Positions 22,761-30,254 of a stretch of DNA of 38,892 nucleotides are shown here, in pieces. Position numbers and translations under genes: made by a program. Origin of the DNA: Pseudomonas putida (lineage in GTDB: Bacteria; Pseudomonadota; Gammaproteobacteria; Pseudomonadales; Pseudomonadaceae); NCBI GenBank assembly GCA_041879295.1, contig CP047154.1, positions 1 to 38,892 on the forward strand, in the 5' to 3' direction. The notes under the pieces were generated by a model. That model made no database searches. It had not been told where the DNA came from and saw nothing but the letters and a program-made list of their open reading frames with translations. Each line of letters begins with the position of its first letter. Position 1 is the stretch's first letter.

Positions 22761-22794
22761 TGAAATTGCAATTTCAGTGAGTAACCGCTATTAT
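22761..22794 (+). promoter_or_regulatory. Promoter and operator between trwN and the H-NS-like gene
   Basis: + strand promoter: -35 TTGCAA (22766-22771), 17-bp spacer, -10 TATTAT (22789-22794). It overlaps palindrome TGAAATTGCAATTTCA (22761-22776), matching the trwH operator except for two central bases. The palindrome is 13 bases from the trwN start, so it can control both directions. Confidence 0.75.
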
Positions 22795-22810
22795 GAGGGC
22801 AGTTGAGAAC

Positions 22811-23065
22811 ATGTCAAGCGAATGCGATGACAAAGATGCCGACAAGAGCAAACCAGCGGGGAAACCGAAATCCGTGCCCACAACACGCGAACTGGAATTC
22901 GTACCTTTGGGAGAAAGACCGCCGCGAGGCCAGGCCAGGTATAGAGATCCAACCAATCCGTTTCATACGTGGAGCGGCAGGGGTAAACGCCCCGCTTGGT
23001 TGAAGGAGTATCTGGACGCCGGCAGACAGCTCGCGGAGTTCGAGATACAGGAAAAGGAGGACTGA
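22811..23065 (+). CDS. Small H-NS-like DNA-binding protein
   Basis: An 84-residue protein. The C-terminal half reads RYRDPTNPFHTWSGRGKRP followed by AWLKEYLDAG, the H-NS/StpA-type DNA-binding motif (TWSGRGxxPxWL). The N-terminal part is short, Lys/Ser/Asp-rich and has no oligomerisation coiled coil. I chose ATG 22811: the ATG at 22793 lies within the -10 box. Divergent from trwN and next to the shared operator, it may be the repressor of the trw operons or a silencer. In R388 a kor regulator lies in this area. Confidence 0.75.
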   Translation: MSSECDDKDADKSKPAGKPKSVPTTRELEFVPLGERPPRGQARYRDPTNPFHTWSGRGKRPAWLKEYLDAGRQLAEFEIQEKED

Positions 23066-23068
23066 TAT

Positions 23069-23485
23069 ATGGGCGAAGTCGTTGAACTGCCCGCAGGCAG
23101 AAAGCGGAACCGCCAGGTGCAGAAGATCCGCACTGTGGCCACGAAGGATCGAGCAGCGAACGGTAAGCAACCGTCGTTCTTGGCAAAGGCTGCCTCGGGC
23201 GCTAAACGCTTCGCCATCGATGCTTTGCGTATCACCACCGGCAACCTATTCGGCCTCGCAGGCAGGCTGCTTTGGCTTGTGCGCCGCCCCATCAGCCTAG
23301 TGCTGACGTTCGGCGCCGTGTCGATGCTAGTGGTGTTCGTGATCCAGGCCTTCAATGGCTGGCCTGATCCAAAGCTGGTTGTGCTGTCCATAGTCGGTTT
23401 GATCGCCTTCCTTGCCGCCTCAGGCGGCTACGACCGCCTGGCCCGCGCATTTTTCCACATCGAGCACAGACTAAAAGGAGAGTAG
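23069..23485 (+). CDS. Inner-membrane protein of unknown function
   Basis: A 138-residue protein: basic cytoplasmic N-terminus (residues 1-70, Lys/Arg-rich), two membrane helices (about 76-96, ISLVLTFGAVSMLVVFVIQAF, and 102-118) and a short basic tail. AGGAGG lies 9 bases before ATG and only 3 bases separate it from the H-NS-like gene. It is followed by kikA, so it probably belongs to the conjugation/entry unit. No family recognised. Confidence 0.75.
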   Translation: MGEVVELPAGRKRNRQVQKIRTVATKDRAANGKQPSFLAKAASGAKRFAIDALRITTGNLFGLAGRLLWLVRRPISLVLTFGAVSMLVVFVIQAFNGWPDPKLVVLSIVGLIAFLAASGGYDRLARAFFHIEHRLKGE

Positions 23486-23489
23486 TCCT

Positions 23490-23801
23490 ATGAAACGATC
23501 AACGGTCGTCGTCGCCTTCTTGGCCAGCCTGGCACTGGTAGGCACCGCAGAAGCCCGTGACCCGTGCAAGACCATGATGTGCATGGCAGGCAAAGCAGGT
23601 CTCAAGGGCGGTTCGCTGGCAGACAGCGATTGCAGCGGAGCGGTATCCGACTTCTTCTCAATCGTCGTCAAGAAGAAGGGCAAATTCAAACCCGAGGCAA
23701 CAGCCCGGGCCAGGGAAGAATTCTTGAATTCCTGCCCTGGCTCGGACAAAAACCAAGGCACCATCAGCCCGATCATTTCAATGTTCGGCATGACACGTTA
23801 A
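23490..23801 (+). CDS. kikA: KikA/TrbM-family protein
   Basis: A 103-residue periplasmic protein. Signal peptide MKRSTVVVAFLASLALVGTAEA, then the TrbM/KikA pattern DPCKTMMCMAGKAG, SDCSGAVSDFFSI and a final C of a conserved Cys set (FLNSCPG). In pKM101/R388 KikA is named for killing of Klebsiella and is linked to conjugation; TrbM of IncP is needed for mating-pair formation. AGGAGA precedes ATG. Confidence 0.88.
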   Translation: MKRSTVVVAFLASLALVGTAEARDPCKTMMCMAGKAGLKGGSLADSDCSGAVSDFFSIVVKKKGKFKPEATARAREEFLNSCPGSDKNQGTISPIISMFGMTR

Positions 23802-23811
23802 GGAAATCTCT

Positions 23812-24153
23812 ATGGAAAACAGGACTCGCACTATCAGCAAACTGCTGCCGGCACTGTTGCTGGCCACCGTTGGCCTAACTGGCTGCGCCACGTCGAAACA
23901 GGTGGATCAGACCAACGAGCAGCTACACCAAGTCAATCAGGGGCTGGTCAACATTTCAGCCCAGCTCGCCGCCCTGGAAGCGAAGGCAAACCGCCCTGCC
24001 CCAGCTCCTGCCCGTGGCTGCCTGCTGGGCGGTCAGATCTACTCGCCAGGCGCAGTAGTCGCGGGCCGGATTTGCGAAGACACACGCGGCATTCGCATCA
24101 GCGACCAACCACCAGTGTACGGCTGGGGCCTGCACACCAATCCACGGCGATAA
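23812..24153 (+). CDS. Outer-membrane lipoprotein with coiled coil
   Basis: A 113-residue lipoprotein. Signal and lipobox LTGC (KLLPALLLATVGLTGC), then a heptad-like coiled coil (QTNEQLHQVNQGLVNISAQLAAL, about residues 32-58), a Pro/Ala hinge and a C-terminal domain with two cysteines (RGCLLGG and RICEDT) that could form a disulfide. Last gene of the kikA group, followed by a terminator. Could assist surface contact. Not assigned. Confidence 0.75.
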   Translation: MENRTRTISKLLPALLLATVGLTGCATSKQVDQTNEQLHQVNQGLVNISAQLAALEAKANRPAPAPARGCLLGGQIYSPGAVVAGRICEDTRGIRISDQPPVYGWGLHTNPRR

Positions 24154-24163
24154 GCCTCCACAG

Positions 24164-24187
24164 AAGCCCGCGTAAGCGGGCTTTTTC
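24164..24187 (+). terminator. Intrinsic terminator after the kikA group
   Basis: AAGCCCGC (24164-24171), loop GTAA, GCGGGCTT (24176-24183), then a T run. Confidence 0.88.
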
Positions 24188-24221
24188 TTGCCCGTGCGAA
24201 ACCTTGACCACGGCTTTCCTA

Positions 24222-24787
24222 CTGCGCACCTGGCCCGCCAGGCGCTGCGCGCTCCGCTTGCCCTCCGGCCTGCCGGCCTGCGCGGCGGCCTGCTGGCCAC
24301 CTTGCCGCCCCTGCGCGTCCTGGGTGTGCTCATCACCCTCCGGCTGGCCGCTATCAGCCCTAATCGCCTACCCTCCGCTGGGCCTATGCCGTCAAGGGGC
24401 TTTCGCGGCATATGCTCACTCCCTTCGGTCGCTCCGCTATTCCACGGTCCCCATGACGGCGGCCCAGCTCCGGGTAGTCGGGGCTTACCGCGACCAACCG
24501 AAGGCTGACGAGCAGATCCACCGGGGGAGACTCACGCTCCAGGGCAAAAGCGGGGCTGCACCCGCTTCGCGGGCGCGCTTTATGTTTACCTCCCGCTCCC
24601 ACCTCGGCATCTAAGCAGCTCCGAAAAGCGCGCCGCGTCAAGTCAATTATTCGTCAAAGATTGTTTGACCAACAGTTGACGACAGCGCCCCGATTTGAGA
24701 TACTAACCACGTCGAAGCAATACCGCCTCGACACCCCGGACACCAGCGGCGGCAACCGCTCCGGGGAATCTGCGAAGGAGATACACC
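24222..24787 (+). repeat. Leading-region repeat block A
   Basis: This matches 33698-34263 base for base in register (constant offset 9476) and the corresponding part of block C, so the three copies are near-identical. It lacks the first about 86 bases of blocks B and C. The first about 430 bases are GC-rich, with several stem-forming words (CCTGG-CCCG-CCAGG; CCCGC-TTC-GCGGG near 24570). The last about 135 hold the promoter and leader. It has no convincing gene: identical antisense ORFs in each copy only reflect the DNA identity. Confidence 0.92.
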
Positions 24788-24788
24788 G
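24653..24788 (+). promoter_or_regulatory. Leading-region promoter and hairpin leader A
   Basis: Operator GTCAAA-GATTG-TTTGAC (24653-24669), six bases, -35 TTGACG (24676-24681), 17-bp spacer, extended -10 TGA-GATACT (24696-24704). The leader then has stem GTCGA/TCGAC (24711-24732) and a composite hairpin CCCCGGA...TCCGGGG with inner AGCGG/CCGCT (24734-24766), followed by CTGCGAAGGAG. The same layout recurs at 34129, 37295 and 38428. Confidence 0.88.
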
Positions 24789-25157
24789 ATGAGCGCTTAC
24801 GTTGTCGATCGTTTCCACATTTCGGCCATCCTGATGTTCACCTGTACCGGCAGGCCTGGCCGCGAAGCCCGCGAGATCCTTGAGACTCAGGGCCAGCAGT
24901 TGCTGGATGAAAACGTGCGTTCTGTGCGGGTCCGCTACCCCCGCGAAAACACCCCCGACAAGCTGTTCCTGCTGGATACCGACGTGCGCCGGCTCTCGGC
25001 CCTGGAAGTCCTCAAGCTGATCGAATGCCTTGAGCACCAGTCGAGCGAGGCCAGCGACTACTACTCGACCCCTGCGTTTCGCACCCTGCACGCAATTCGC
25101 CAGTCGGCACAGCGCAAGCTGCCCGGTTGGGACCAGGCCAAATGGGATTACGCCTGA
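24789..25157 (+). CDS. Hypothetical leading-region protein (122 aa)
   Basis: ATG 24789 lies 8 bases after GGAG of leader A. The protein is mixed alpha/beta with no signal peptide, notable for AILMFTCTGRPGREAREILE and VRVRYPRENTPDKLFLLDTDVRRLSALEVLKLIECLEHQSSEASDY. I do not recognise it. It starts a four-gene run with 25157-27011. Its place behind a leading-region promoter suggests a role at establishment in the recipient. Confidence 0.75.
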   Translation: MSAYVVDRFHISAILMFTCTGRPGREAREILETQGQQLLDENVRSVRVRYPRENTPDKLFLLDTDVRRLSALEVLKLIECLEHQSSEASDYYSTPAFRTLHAIRQSAQRKLPGWDQAKWDYA

Positions 25158-25504
25158 TGGCCCCCGCCACCCAGCACGTAGCGCCCATGTGGCGCTACTC
25201 CCTTCGGTGGTGCCTGCCGCACCAGCCCTGCCCTGGCGACTTCGAGTTGCTGGTGATCGAGGCCCCAGCGGGGACGCGAATGCCGGAAGAAATGCACCAG
25301 GCTTGGAAGCACCGCCCCGAGGGTTACGGTGTTTGCCTGGACTTCCCCCAGTCCCGCGCCGTCAAGCGCTGGAGTGCCGAGGCCAAAGGCCGGGTGCGCA
25401 AGCAGAAGATGGCCAAGCGCATCGAGAAGGCCGCGCCGCTGTTCGCTGACGAGTTGATCGCCCGCGAGCTGGAGCAGCGCCCCGACTACTTCAAGGGGGA
25501 GTGA
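25157..25504 (+). CDS. Hypothetical leading-region protein (115 aa)
   Basis: Start overlaps the preceding stop (TGATG), so translation is coupled. The N-terminus is Trp/His/Pro-rich (MWRYSLRWCLPHQPCPGDFELLVIEAP); the C-terminal half is basic (RWSAEAKGRVRKQKMAKRIEKAA), suggesting nucleic-acid contact. Similar short proteins accompany methyltransferase-like genes on plasmids, as far as I can judge, but no function is known. Confidence 0.75.
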   Translation: MAPATQHVAPMWRYSLRWCLPHQPCPGDFELLVIEAPAGTRMPEEMHQAWKHRPEGYGVCLDFPQSRAVKRWSAEAKGRVRKQKMAKRIEKAAPLFADELIARELEQRPDYFKGE

Positions 25505-25507
25505 ACC

Positions 25508-26596
25508 ATGCTCAGTACGCAGATCCGCCCAGCACAACCTGGGCTGTTCACCGGCCAGGCCCTGGGCGTTGACGACTTCGAGCTAAGCCAGATCGCTGCC
25601 GAGTTCAGCGCCATGAATTCGGGCGAGCTGGAGCACCACTTGTTCGACGCGCCCAGGCCGTCCGAGATCGTGCGCCTGGCCGACAAGGTGGCCCGCCACA
25701 CCCGGTCACACGGCTGGCTTGACCAAGCCGCCGCCCAAGCCCGCATTGCCGAATGGAAACGCCACGCCTTCGCCCAGGGCGAAGGGCGGGCGAATGCCGA
25801 CAAGGTAGTGCTGTCGCTGTTCGACCACACTGGGCAGTGGTCGCAGCCGTGGGAGGATGCCGGCTACCAGGTCCTGCGCTTCGACATACAGGACAACCCC
25901 GTTACCGGCGACGTAAACGAGTTCGGCGCCGGCTTCTTCGGTGACTGGTTTGGCGACTTCGACGGCCTGGATATCTACGCCATTCTCGCCGCGTGCCCGT
26001 GCACAGAATTCGCCACCAGTGGCGCCCGACACTTCGCAGCCAAAGACGCAGACGGGCGCACGGTTGCCGCCGTGCAGCTCGTTCACCAGACATTGCGCAC
26101 CATTGAATATTTCCGGCCTGCCGTATGGGCCATCGAGAACCCGGTAGGCCGGATCGAGAAGCTGGGCGGTCTTCCGCCGTGGCGCCTGGCCTTCGATCCG
26201 CACCACCTGGGCGACCCGTACACGAAGAAAACCCTGCTTTGGGGCCGCTTCAATGCAAACCTGCCCATTGCCCCGGTCGAGGCCTCGGACGGCTCGAAGA
26301 TGCACCGCAAATTCGGCGGCAACCGCCTCGCTACCAAGAACGCCCGCAGCGCAACCCCGGAAGGGTTTTCCTACGGCTTCTTCATGGCCAACAACGCCCA
26401 GGACAACCCGGCGCTGGCCATGGCCTACAAGTACGACCGACTCGACGCCGGCCTGCTACGCGCCGCGCTCGATGCTAATGTGAGCGCCCGCGAGATCGAC
26501 GAGCTGGTGGCGGATGCTTACTACATGGACATGGACGATAGCGCTGCCGAGTCAGCGCTACGCCAAGCGATCTCTACACAGAACCCACCTACATAG
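25508..26596 (+). CDS. DNA cytosine methyltransferase-like protein
   Basis: A 362-residue protein. The C-terminal two thirds carry a C5-methyltransferase-like core: motif I-like LSLFDHTGQWSQPWEDAGY (102-120), catalytic motif CPCTEF with Cys165, and ENP (210-212) in the place of the ENV motif. No classical target-recognition domain or motif IX/X is clear, and no restriction enzyme is nearby, so it is an orphan. Early expression in a recipient could mask restriction sites on incoming DNA; this is inference. SD GGGGAG before ATG. Confidence 0.8.
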   Translation: MLSTQIRPAQPGLFTGQALGVDDFELSQIAAEFSAMNSGELEHHLFDAPRPSEIVRLADKVARHTRSHGWLDQAAAQARIAEWKRHAFAQGEGRANADKVVLSLFDHTGQWSQPWEDAGYQVLRFDIQDNPVTGDVNEFGAGFFGDWFGDFDGLDIYAILAACPCTEFATSGARHFAAKDADGRTVAAVQLVHQTLRTIEYFRPAVWAIENPVGRIEKLGGLPPWRLAFDPHHLGDPYTKKTLLWGRFNANLPIAPVEASDGSKMHRKFGGNRLATKNARSATPEGFSYGFFMANNAQDNPALAMAYKYDRLDAGLLRAALDANVSAREIDELVADAYYMDMDDSAAESALRQAISTQNPPT

Positions 26597-26606
26597 GACT
26601 GCCGTT

Positions 26607-27011
26607 ATGCCGAAACCGATGCGCCCAAATATGACCCTGCGCGAGCAGGAGGACGCAGCCAAGATCCAGTGTTACGACTGGAACGCCCAGCACAAGGAAG
26701 GCGTGACCGTGAACTATGAAGAGTTGCTTGGTTCGGGCGAGACGATCCAGACCAAAACCTGCGGTCGAGCATTCGTCATGTGCTGCCAAGCGGTCATCAT
26801 GGTGGAGGATGTTTCGGGAGCTGTCTCCCTGGATCACTGCACCGTCATCGCAGAGCATCGCGCCCTGCAAAACAACGTGCTGCCTACTGATACCCGCAAG
26901 GTTGATTCCGCACGGGCCGTCATCGACCAGTCATCGTCTGATACCCGATTTTTGCTCGCCGAGGACGTTTCGATTTTGGACACCAACCTGCCAGATAAGG
27001 ACAAGTCCTAA
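26607..27011 (+). CDS. Hypothetical protein (134 aa)
   Basis: Starts 10 bases after the methyltransferase-like gene with AGGA upstream. A central segment (VNYEELLGSGETIQTKTCGRA followed by FVMCCQAVIMVEDVSGAVSLDHC) resembles a short beta-rich domain found in phage/plasmid proteins, Cys-rich here. Acidic C-terminus. Last gene of the block, ahead of an inverted repeat and terminator. Function unknown. Confidence 0.7.
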   Translation: MPKPMRPNMTLREQEDAAKIQCYDWNAQHKEGVTVNYEELLGSGETIQTKTCGRAFVMCCQAVIMVEDVSGAVSLDHCTVIAEHRALQNNVLPTDTRKVDSARAVIDQSSSDTRFLLAEDVSILDTNLPDKDKS

Positions 27012-27024
27012 AGGGTTGCATCTA

Positions 27025-27054
27025 GTGTGCAGAAAACGGTCGTTTGCTGCACAC
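27025..27054. repeat. Long inverted repeat upstream of resP
   Basis: GTGTGCAGAAAACG (27025-27038), GT, CGTTTGCTGCACAC (27041-27054), one mismatch in 14. It may be part of the res site bound by ResP or a hairpin at the end of the methyltransferase operon. A terminator follows 11 bases later. Confidence 0.55.
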
Positions 27055-27065
27055 TTCAAAAAGAG

Positions 27066-27085
27066 CGCCCCAGGGCGTTTTTTTT
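27066..27085 (+). terminator. Intrinsic terminator before resP
   Basis: CGCCC (27066-27070), CA, GGGCG (27073-27077), then eight T. It separates the methyltransferase block from resP-repA. Confidence 0.85.
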
Positions 27086-27096
27086 GGGACAAAACT

Positions 27097-27117
27097 GTAA
27101 ACTTTCCCGTAAACTTT
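27097..27117. promoter_or_regulatory. Tandem GTAAACTTT repeats (resP-repA control region)
   Basis: GTAAACTTT at 27097-27105 and 27109-27117, 12 bp apart, between the terminator and resP. The same 9-mer occurs once more at 38417-38425, just upstream of leading-region promoter D. Candidate binding site for ResP or a copy-control regulator. Confidence 0.5.
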
Positions 27118-27177
27118 TCAGTGTAATCATTAGGTGTTCGCAAACAGGAACCCGCAAGCCCGACAAGGAGGAACTGC

Positions 27178-27795
27178 ATGCGTAGCAGCAAAGACACGTC
27201 CACCCTAGACATACTGACGGGTGGCTTGCGCATCGGGTATGCGCGGACCAGTAAGCAGGACCAGAACCTGGACCTACAGCGGGACGCGCTTATTGCCGCT
27301 GGTTGCACGCGGATATATGAGGAACAGATCAGCGGGGCCAGGGCCAACCGACCCGAGCTGGAGCAGATGCTAAAAGCACTTCGCCCAGGGGACACCGTTG
27401 TCGTATGGCAGCTTTCCCGCTTCGGTCGAAGTCTCTCCCACCTGCTCCAGCTCATGGCCCAACTGGAAACCATGCAGGTTCGCTTCGAATCGCTCACCGA
27501 ACACATCGACACCAGCACGGCGGGCGGGCGGATGCAGTTGAACGTCTTCGCCACCCTGGCGGAGTACGAGCGCGAACTAAACCGCGAGCGAACCATGGCC
27601 GGCCTGGAGGCCGCCCGCGCACGGGGACGCAAAGGGGGTCGAAAGCCAACGCTAGGCGCGAAGGAGATCCGCGATATCAAGATACTGCTGGCCGACCCCT
27701 TGACGACCGTGAGCGACGTGGCCGCCAGGTTCAAGGTCAGCAGAACAACCATCTACAAGTATCTGAGCAAGGAGGCCCAGCATGTCGTCCAATGA
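27178..27795 (+). CDS. resP: ResP-like serine resolvase
   Basis: A 205-residue serine recombinase: N-terminal catalytic domain (residues 17-150) with nucleophile Ser25 in RIGYARTSKQDQ, conserved QLSRFGRS arginine/serine motif and a long E helix (LAEYERELNRERTMAGL). C-terminal Hin-type HTH (TVSDVAARFKVSRTTIYKYL). In IncW plasmids resP precedes repA and resolves multimers. The start codon of repA overlaps its end by 14 bases. SD AAGGAGG. Confidence 0.92.
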   Translation: MRSSKDTSTLDILTGGLRIGYARTSKQDQNLDLQRDALIAAGCTRIYEEQISGARANRPELEQMLKALRPGDTVVVWQLSRFGRSLSHLLQLMAQLETMQVRFESLTEHIDTSTAGGRMQLNVFATLAEYERELNRERTMAGLEAARARGRKGGRKPTLGAKEIRDIKILLADPLTTVSDVAARFKVSRTTIYKYLSKEAQHVVQ

Positions 27796-28918
27796 GTTGT
27801 TTGATATCGACCCCGACGTGGCCACCACCCCACCACCGAAACGTCGGCCAGCGGCCAGAGGCCCCTTGGTCGGGCAGGACGCAATCAACATCGACAAGTG
27901 GCGCAAGCGCATCGAGGCTGAAGCACGACCAGGCGAAACCTACCAGCAGGCGGCGGAGCGGCTGAAACGCGAAGAGGCCAAGCAACCGAAGGACAAGGCA
28001 CCAGGGCGCGAAGCGGTGAAGACCTCAGCGGGACGCAAACAAGTAGTGGTGCTCGAAACGCAGCTCGATTTCTGGATCGCGACCGGCCTGCCGGCGATCC
28101 CCAAAGATGAGCGACCTACGATGGAGCACCCGATCTACGCCGTGGAAGACGGAGATACCAGGCAGATCACCTACGAGCACAACGGGAACAAAATCGAGAT
28201 CACTCCCAGCGTTGCCGGTCGGGCGACCCAGCATGACAAAGATATCGTGCTGTTTTGCGTATCGAAGCTAGTGGCTGCGATCAACGCCGGCATAGCCGTA
28301 TCACCGACTATCGAGACGACCGCTCACGAACTTTTGAGCTTCACGCGCAGCAGTACCAGCGAGCGCGGCTATGAGCTGCTTAGCAAGGCTTTCGACAGAC
28401 TCACCGGTACTCGCATGCGGGCCACCTTTGAGTCGACGAAAGACCGTGACGGCAGCCGTCGCTGGGTTGGCCTGCTCGATGACGTGGAGATCATCACTAG
28501 GGGCGCCAAGAACCGCATGTGCGCCATTCGGATAAAGGTATCCGACACCACGTTTAACGCCGCGAAGGCCATGGATGTGTTGACCATTCCGGGCGACTAT
28601 TTTGGGCTGCGCAGCGCCATTGCCAAACGCATCTATGAGCTTTGCCGGAAACATTGCGGCGATCAGGGCCAATGGAAGATTGGCCTGGCTCTGCTGCAAA
28701 AGAAGGTCGGAAGCGCCCAGGCCGAAAAGAAGTTTCGCGCTAAGGTCAAGGAGCTGGCCGAGGCCGGCAGCTTGCTCGACTACTTCATGACCTACCTGCC
28801 CGACGAAGACGCCGTGTTGTTCTTCAACAAGTCCGACGCCGGCAAAGCGGCCTTGCTCAAAGCCACGCGCAACGGTATCAAGAAGCCACGCAAGGCCAAG
28901 GCCGCTCCCGCTGCATGA
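27782..28918 (+). CDS. repA: RepA replication initiator (IncW/pSa-like)
   Basis: A 378-residue initiator of the plasmid RepA (RPA) family. Disordered Pro/Lys-rich N-terminus (1-80), then the conserved initiator domain starting at QLDFWIATGLPAIPKD and continuing through VLFCVSKLVAAI, LLSFTRSSTSERGYELL and a winged-helix-like C-terminal half (YFGLRSAIAKRIYELCRKHCG). About 55 residues longer than R388 RepA (323), mostly N-terminal. It binds the iterons downstream of its gene. AAGGAGG 7 bases before ATG; overlaps resP. Confidence 0.9.
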   Translation: MSSNELFDIDPDVATTPPPKRRPAARGPLVGQDAINIDKWRKRIEAEARPGETYQQAAERLKREEAKQPKDKAPGREAVKTSAGRKQVVVLETQLDFWIATGLPAIPKDERPTMEHPIYAVEDGDTRQITYEHNGNKIEITPSVAGRATQHDKDIVLFCVSKLVAAINAGIAVSPTIETTAHELLSFTRSSTSERGYELLSKAFDRLTGTRMRATFESTKDRDGSRRWVGLLDDVEIITRGAKNRMCAIRIKVSDTTFNAAKAMDVLTIPGDYFGLRSAIAKRIYELCRKHCGDQGQWKIGLALLQKKVGSAQAEKKFRAKVKELAEAGSLLDYFMTYLPDEDAVLFFNKSDAGKAALLKATRNGIKKPRKAKAAPAA

Positions 28919-28928
28919 GTCATGGCAA

Positions 28929-29311
28929 TTCGTCACTCCAGGGACCGGAAGGGGGCAATGGACTGATGTGTAAGGGTTTTTCTCTATTGATTCATATATG
29001 TTTGAACTGTACCGCAGCCCCTTCGGGGGCTTTATCTGCGCATTCGTCACTCCAGGGACCGCACCGAATATCGCGCCCCAAACGCTCCACCACTTCGGCG
29101 ACCACGATTCGTCACTCTAGGGACCGTCGGTTCGTCACTTCGGGGACTAGGGTTCGTCACTCCAGGGACCGCCAATTTCGTCACTTCGGGGACCAGAACC
29201 ACCCTCCAGCCCAGGTAAATCAAGGCCTCGCAAAACGCTAACAACGCGCGCGCGTATTAACCCTTTAACTTAAATCTTTAACGGCCTTGGTTTGGCTTGG
29301 CTTGTGGATAA
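28929..29311. other. oriV: oriV: iterons, A/T-rich segment and DnaA box
   Basis: Six 19-bp iterons start at 28929, 29043, 29108, 29131, 29153 and 29177. Consensus TTCGTCACTYYRGGGACCG, in two subtypes: CTCCAGGGACCG (28929, 29043, 29153; CTCTAGGGACCG at 29108) and CTTCGGGGACYAG (29131, 29177). The last four are spaced 22-24 bp, about two helical turns. An A/T-rich stretch (about 29257-29281) and a perfect DnaA box TGTGGATAA (29303-29311) follow. The remaining 29312-29474 shows no gene. Confidence 0.9.
29016..29033 (+). terminator. repA terminator
   Basis: AGCCCC (29016-29021), loop TTCG, GGGGCT (29026-29031), then TT. It lies between the first and second iteron. Confidence 0.75.
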
Positions 29312-29474
29312 CTCACGGGTAGCGTTCGACGCCGGCACGGCGCACACCGAACCGGCACGCCTGGCCAACCCGACACCCTTCCCATCTGCTGCTGCGCTCT
29401 GGTGAGGTGGCTCGCCCGCCGCGCTGGAGCGGAGCCAACAAGGCCAACTGGCCGCGTTAGCCTATATTGTATTT

Positions 29475-29510
29475 TGTAGTATGTTGTATGATACTACACG
29501 CTACAACATA
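29475..29510. promoter_or_regulatory. Interleaved palindromes upstream of kfrA
   Basis: TGTAGTAT (29475-29482) pairs with ATACTACA (29491-29498); overlapping it, TATGTTGTA (29480-29488) pairs with TACAACATA (29502-29510). They end 15 bases before the kfrA ATG. KfrA proteins autoregulate through such operators, so this is the likely kfrA operator. Confidence 0.75.
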
Positions 29511-29525
29511 CAGCGGAGCACGCCC

Positions 29526-30176
29526 ATGGCACTCACGAAGGAAATGATCTGGAAAGCCGCCGACGAACTGGACGCTGACGGCACTAAGCCCACCCTGGCC
29601 AACGTGCGCAAGCGCCTGGGTGGCGTCGGCAGCTTTACGACCATTCAGGAGGCCATGAGCGAGTGGAAGAACCGCAAGCAACAAGAGGCCCAACCACTCA
29701 TCGACCCACCACCGGCTGCCCTGGCCCAGTTGCTTGAGAACTTCGGCGCCGATATCTGGAATCTGGCCCGCGTTGCTGCCGACCAGGCCCTGGACGGGAA
29801 ACGCCGGGTGATCGAAGAGAATGCCGCGCAGATCCGCGAGCAGGCCGAGGAAGCTATTGCACTGGCTGACAGCATGGATGCAGAACTGAACGAGCTGCGC
29901 GCCAAGATCGCCAGCCTGGAGGAAACCGCAGCCCTATACCGGGAGCTACAGGCTAAATACCATGCTCTGGAGGAACGCGCCGAGCTGGAGTTGAAACACC
30001 AGAAGGAGCACAGCGCCCAGGAGATCCACCGGGCTGTCACCAGGGCCAACGAAAAGGACTCAGAAGCTATCGAGGCACGCAAGAACGAACGCCAGGCCCT
30101 GGACCGCGCAGCACGCGCCGAAGGACAGGTAGAGGCTCTGGAAAAACAGCTTGGCCTGGCTAAGAAGGGCAAGTAA
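29526..30176 (+). CDS. kfrA: KfrA-like DNA-binding coiled-coil protein
   Basis: A 216-residue protein. N-terminal KfrA DNA-binding domain (TKEMIWKAADELDADGTKPTLANVRKRLGGVGSFTTI type, residues 3-45), then an almost continuous coiled coil (about 60-205) rich in Ala/Glu. KfrA represses its own gene and supports stable inheritance in IncP and IncW plasmids, probably by nucleoid-like filaments. GGAG precedes ATG 29526. Confidence 0.92.
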   Translation: MALTKEMIWKAADELDADGTKPTLANVRKRLGGVGSFTTIQEAMSEWKNRKQQEAQPLIDPPPAALAQLLENFGADIWNLARVAADQALDGKRRVIEENAAQIREQAEEAIALADSMDAELNELRAKIASLEETAALYRELQAKYHALEERAELELKHQKEHSAQEIHRAVTRANEKDSEAIEARKNERQALDRAARAEGQVEALEKQLGLAKKGK

Positions 30177-30230
30177 CCCACAAGCGAACCATCCCCGACT
30201 TAATGAGTTGATCGGTATCAGCACTTCCCC

Positions 30231-30254
30231 AAGCCCGCGATGCGGGCTTTTTCT
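30231..30254 (+). terminator. kfrA terminator
   Basis: AAGCCCGC (30231-30238), GAT, GCGGGCTT (30242-30249), T run. Confidence 0.88.

Noticed and set aside
24384..24641. Identical 85-residue antisense ORF in each repeat block
   Set aside because: Identity follows from the DNA repeats themselves. There is no start signal, and the composition looks non-coding.
28929..29195. Repeated 19-bp units resembling a short CRISPR
   Set aside because: Spacing of 22-24 bp leaves 3-5-bp gaps, not spacers. Position after repA and the DnaA box show iterons.
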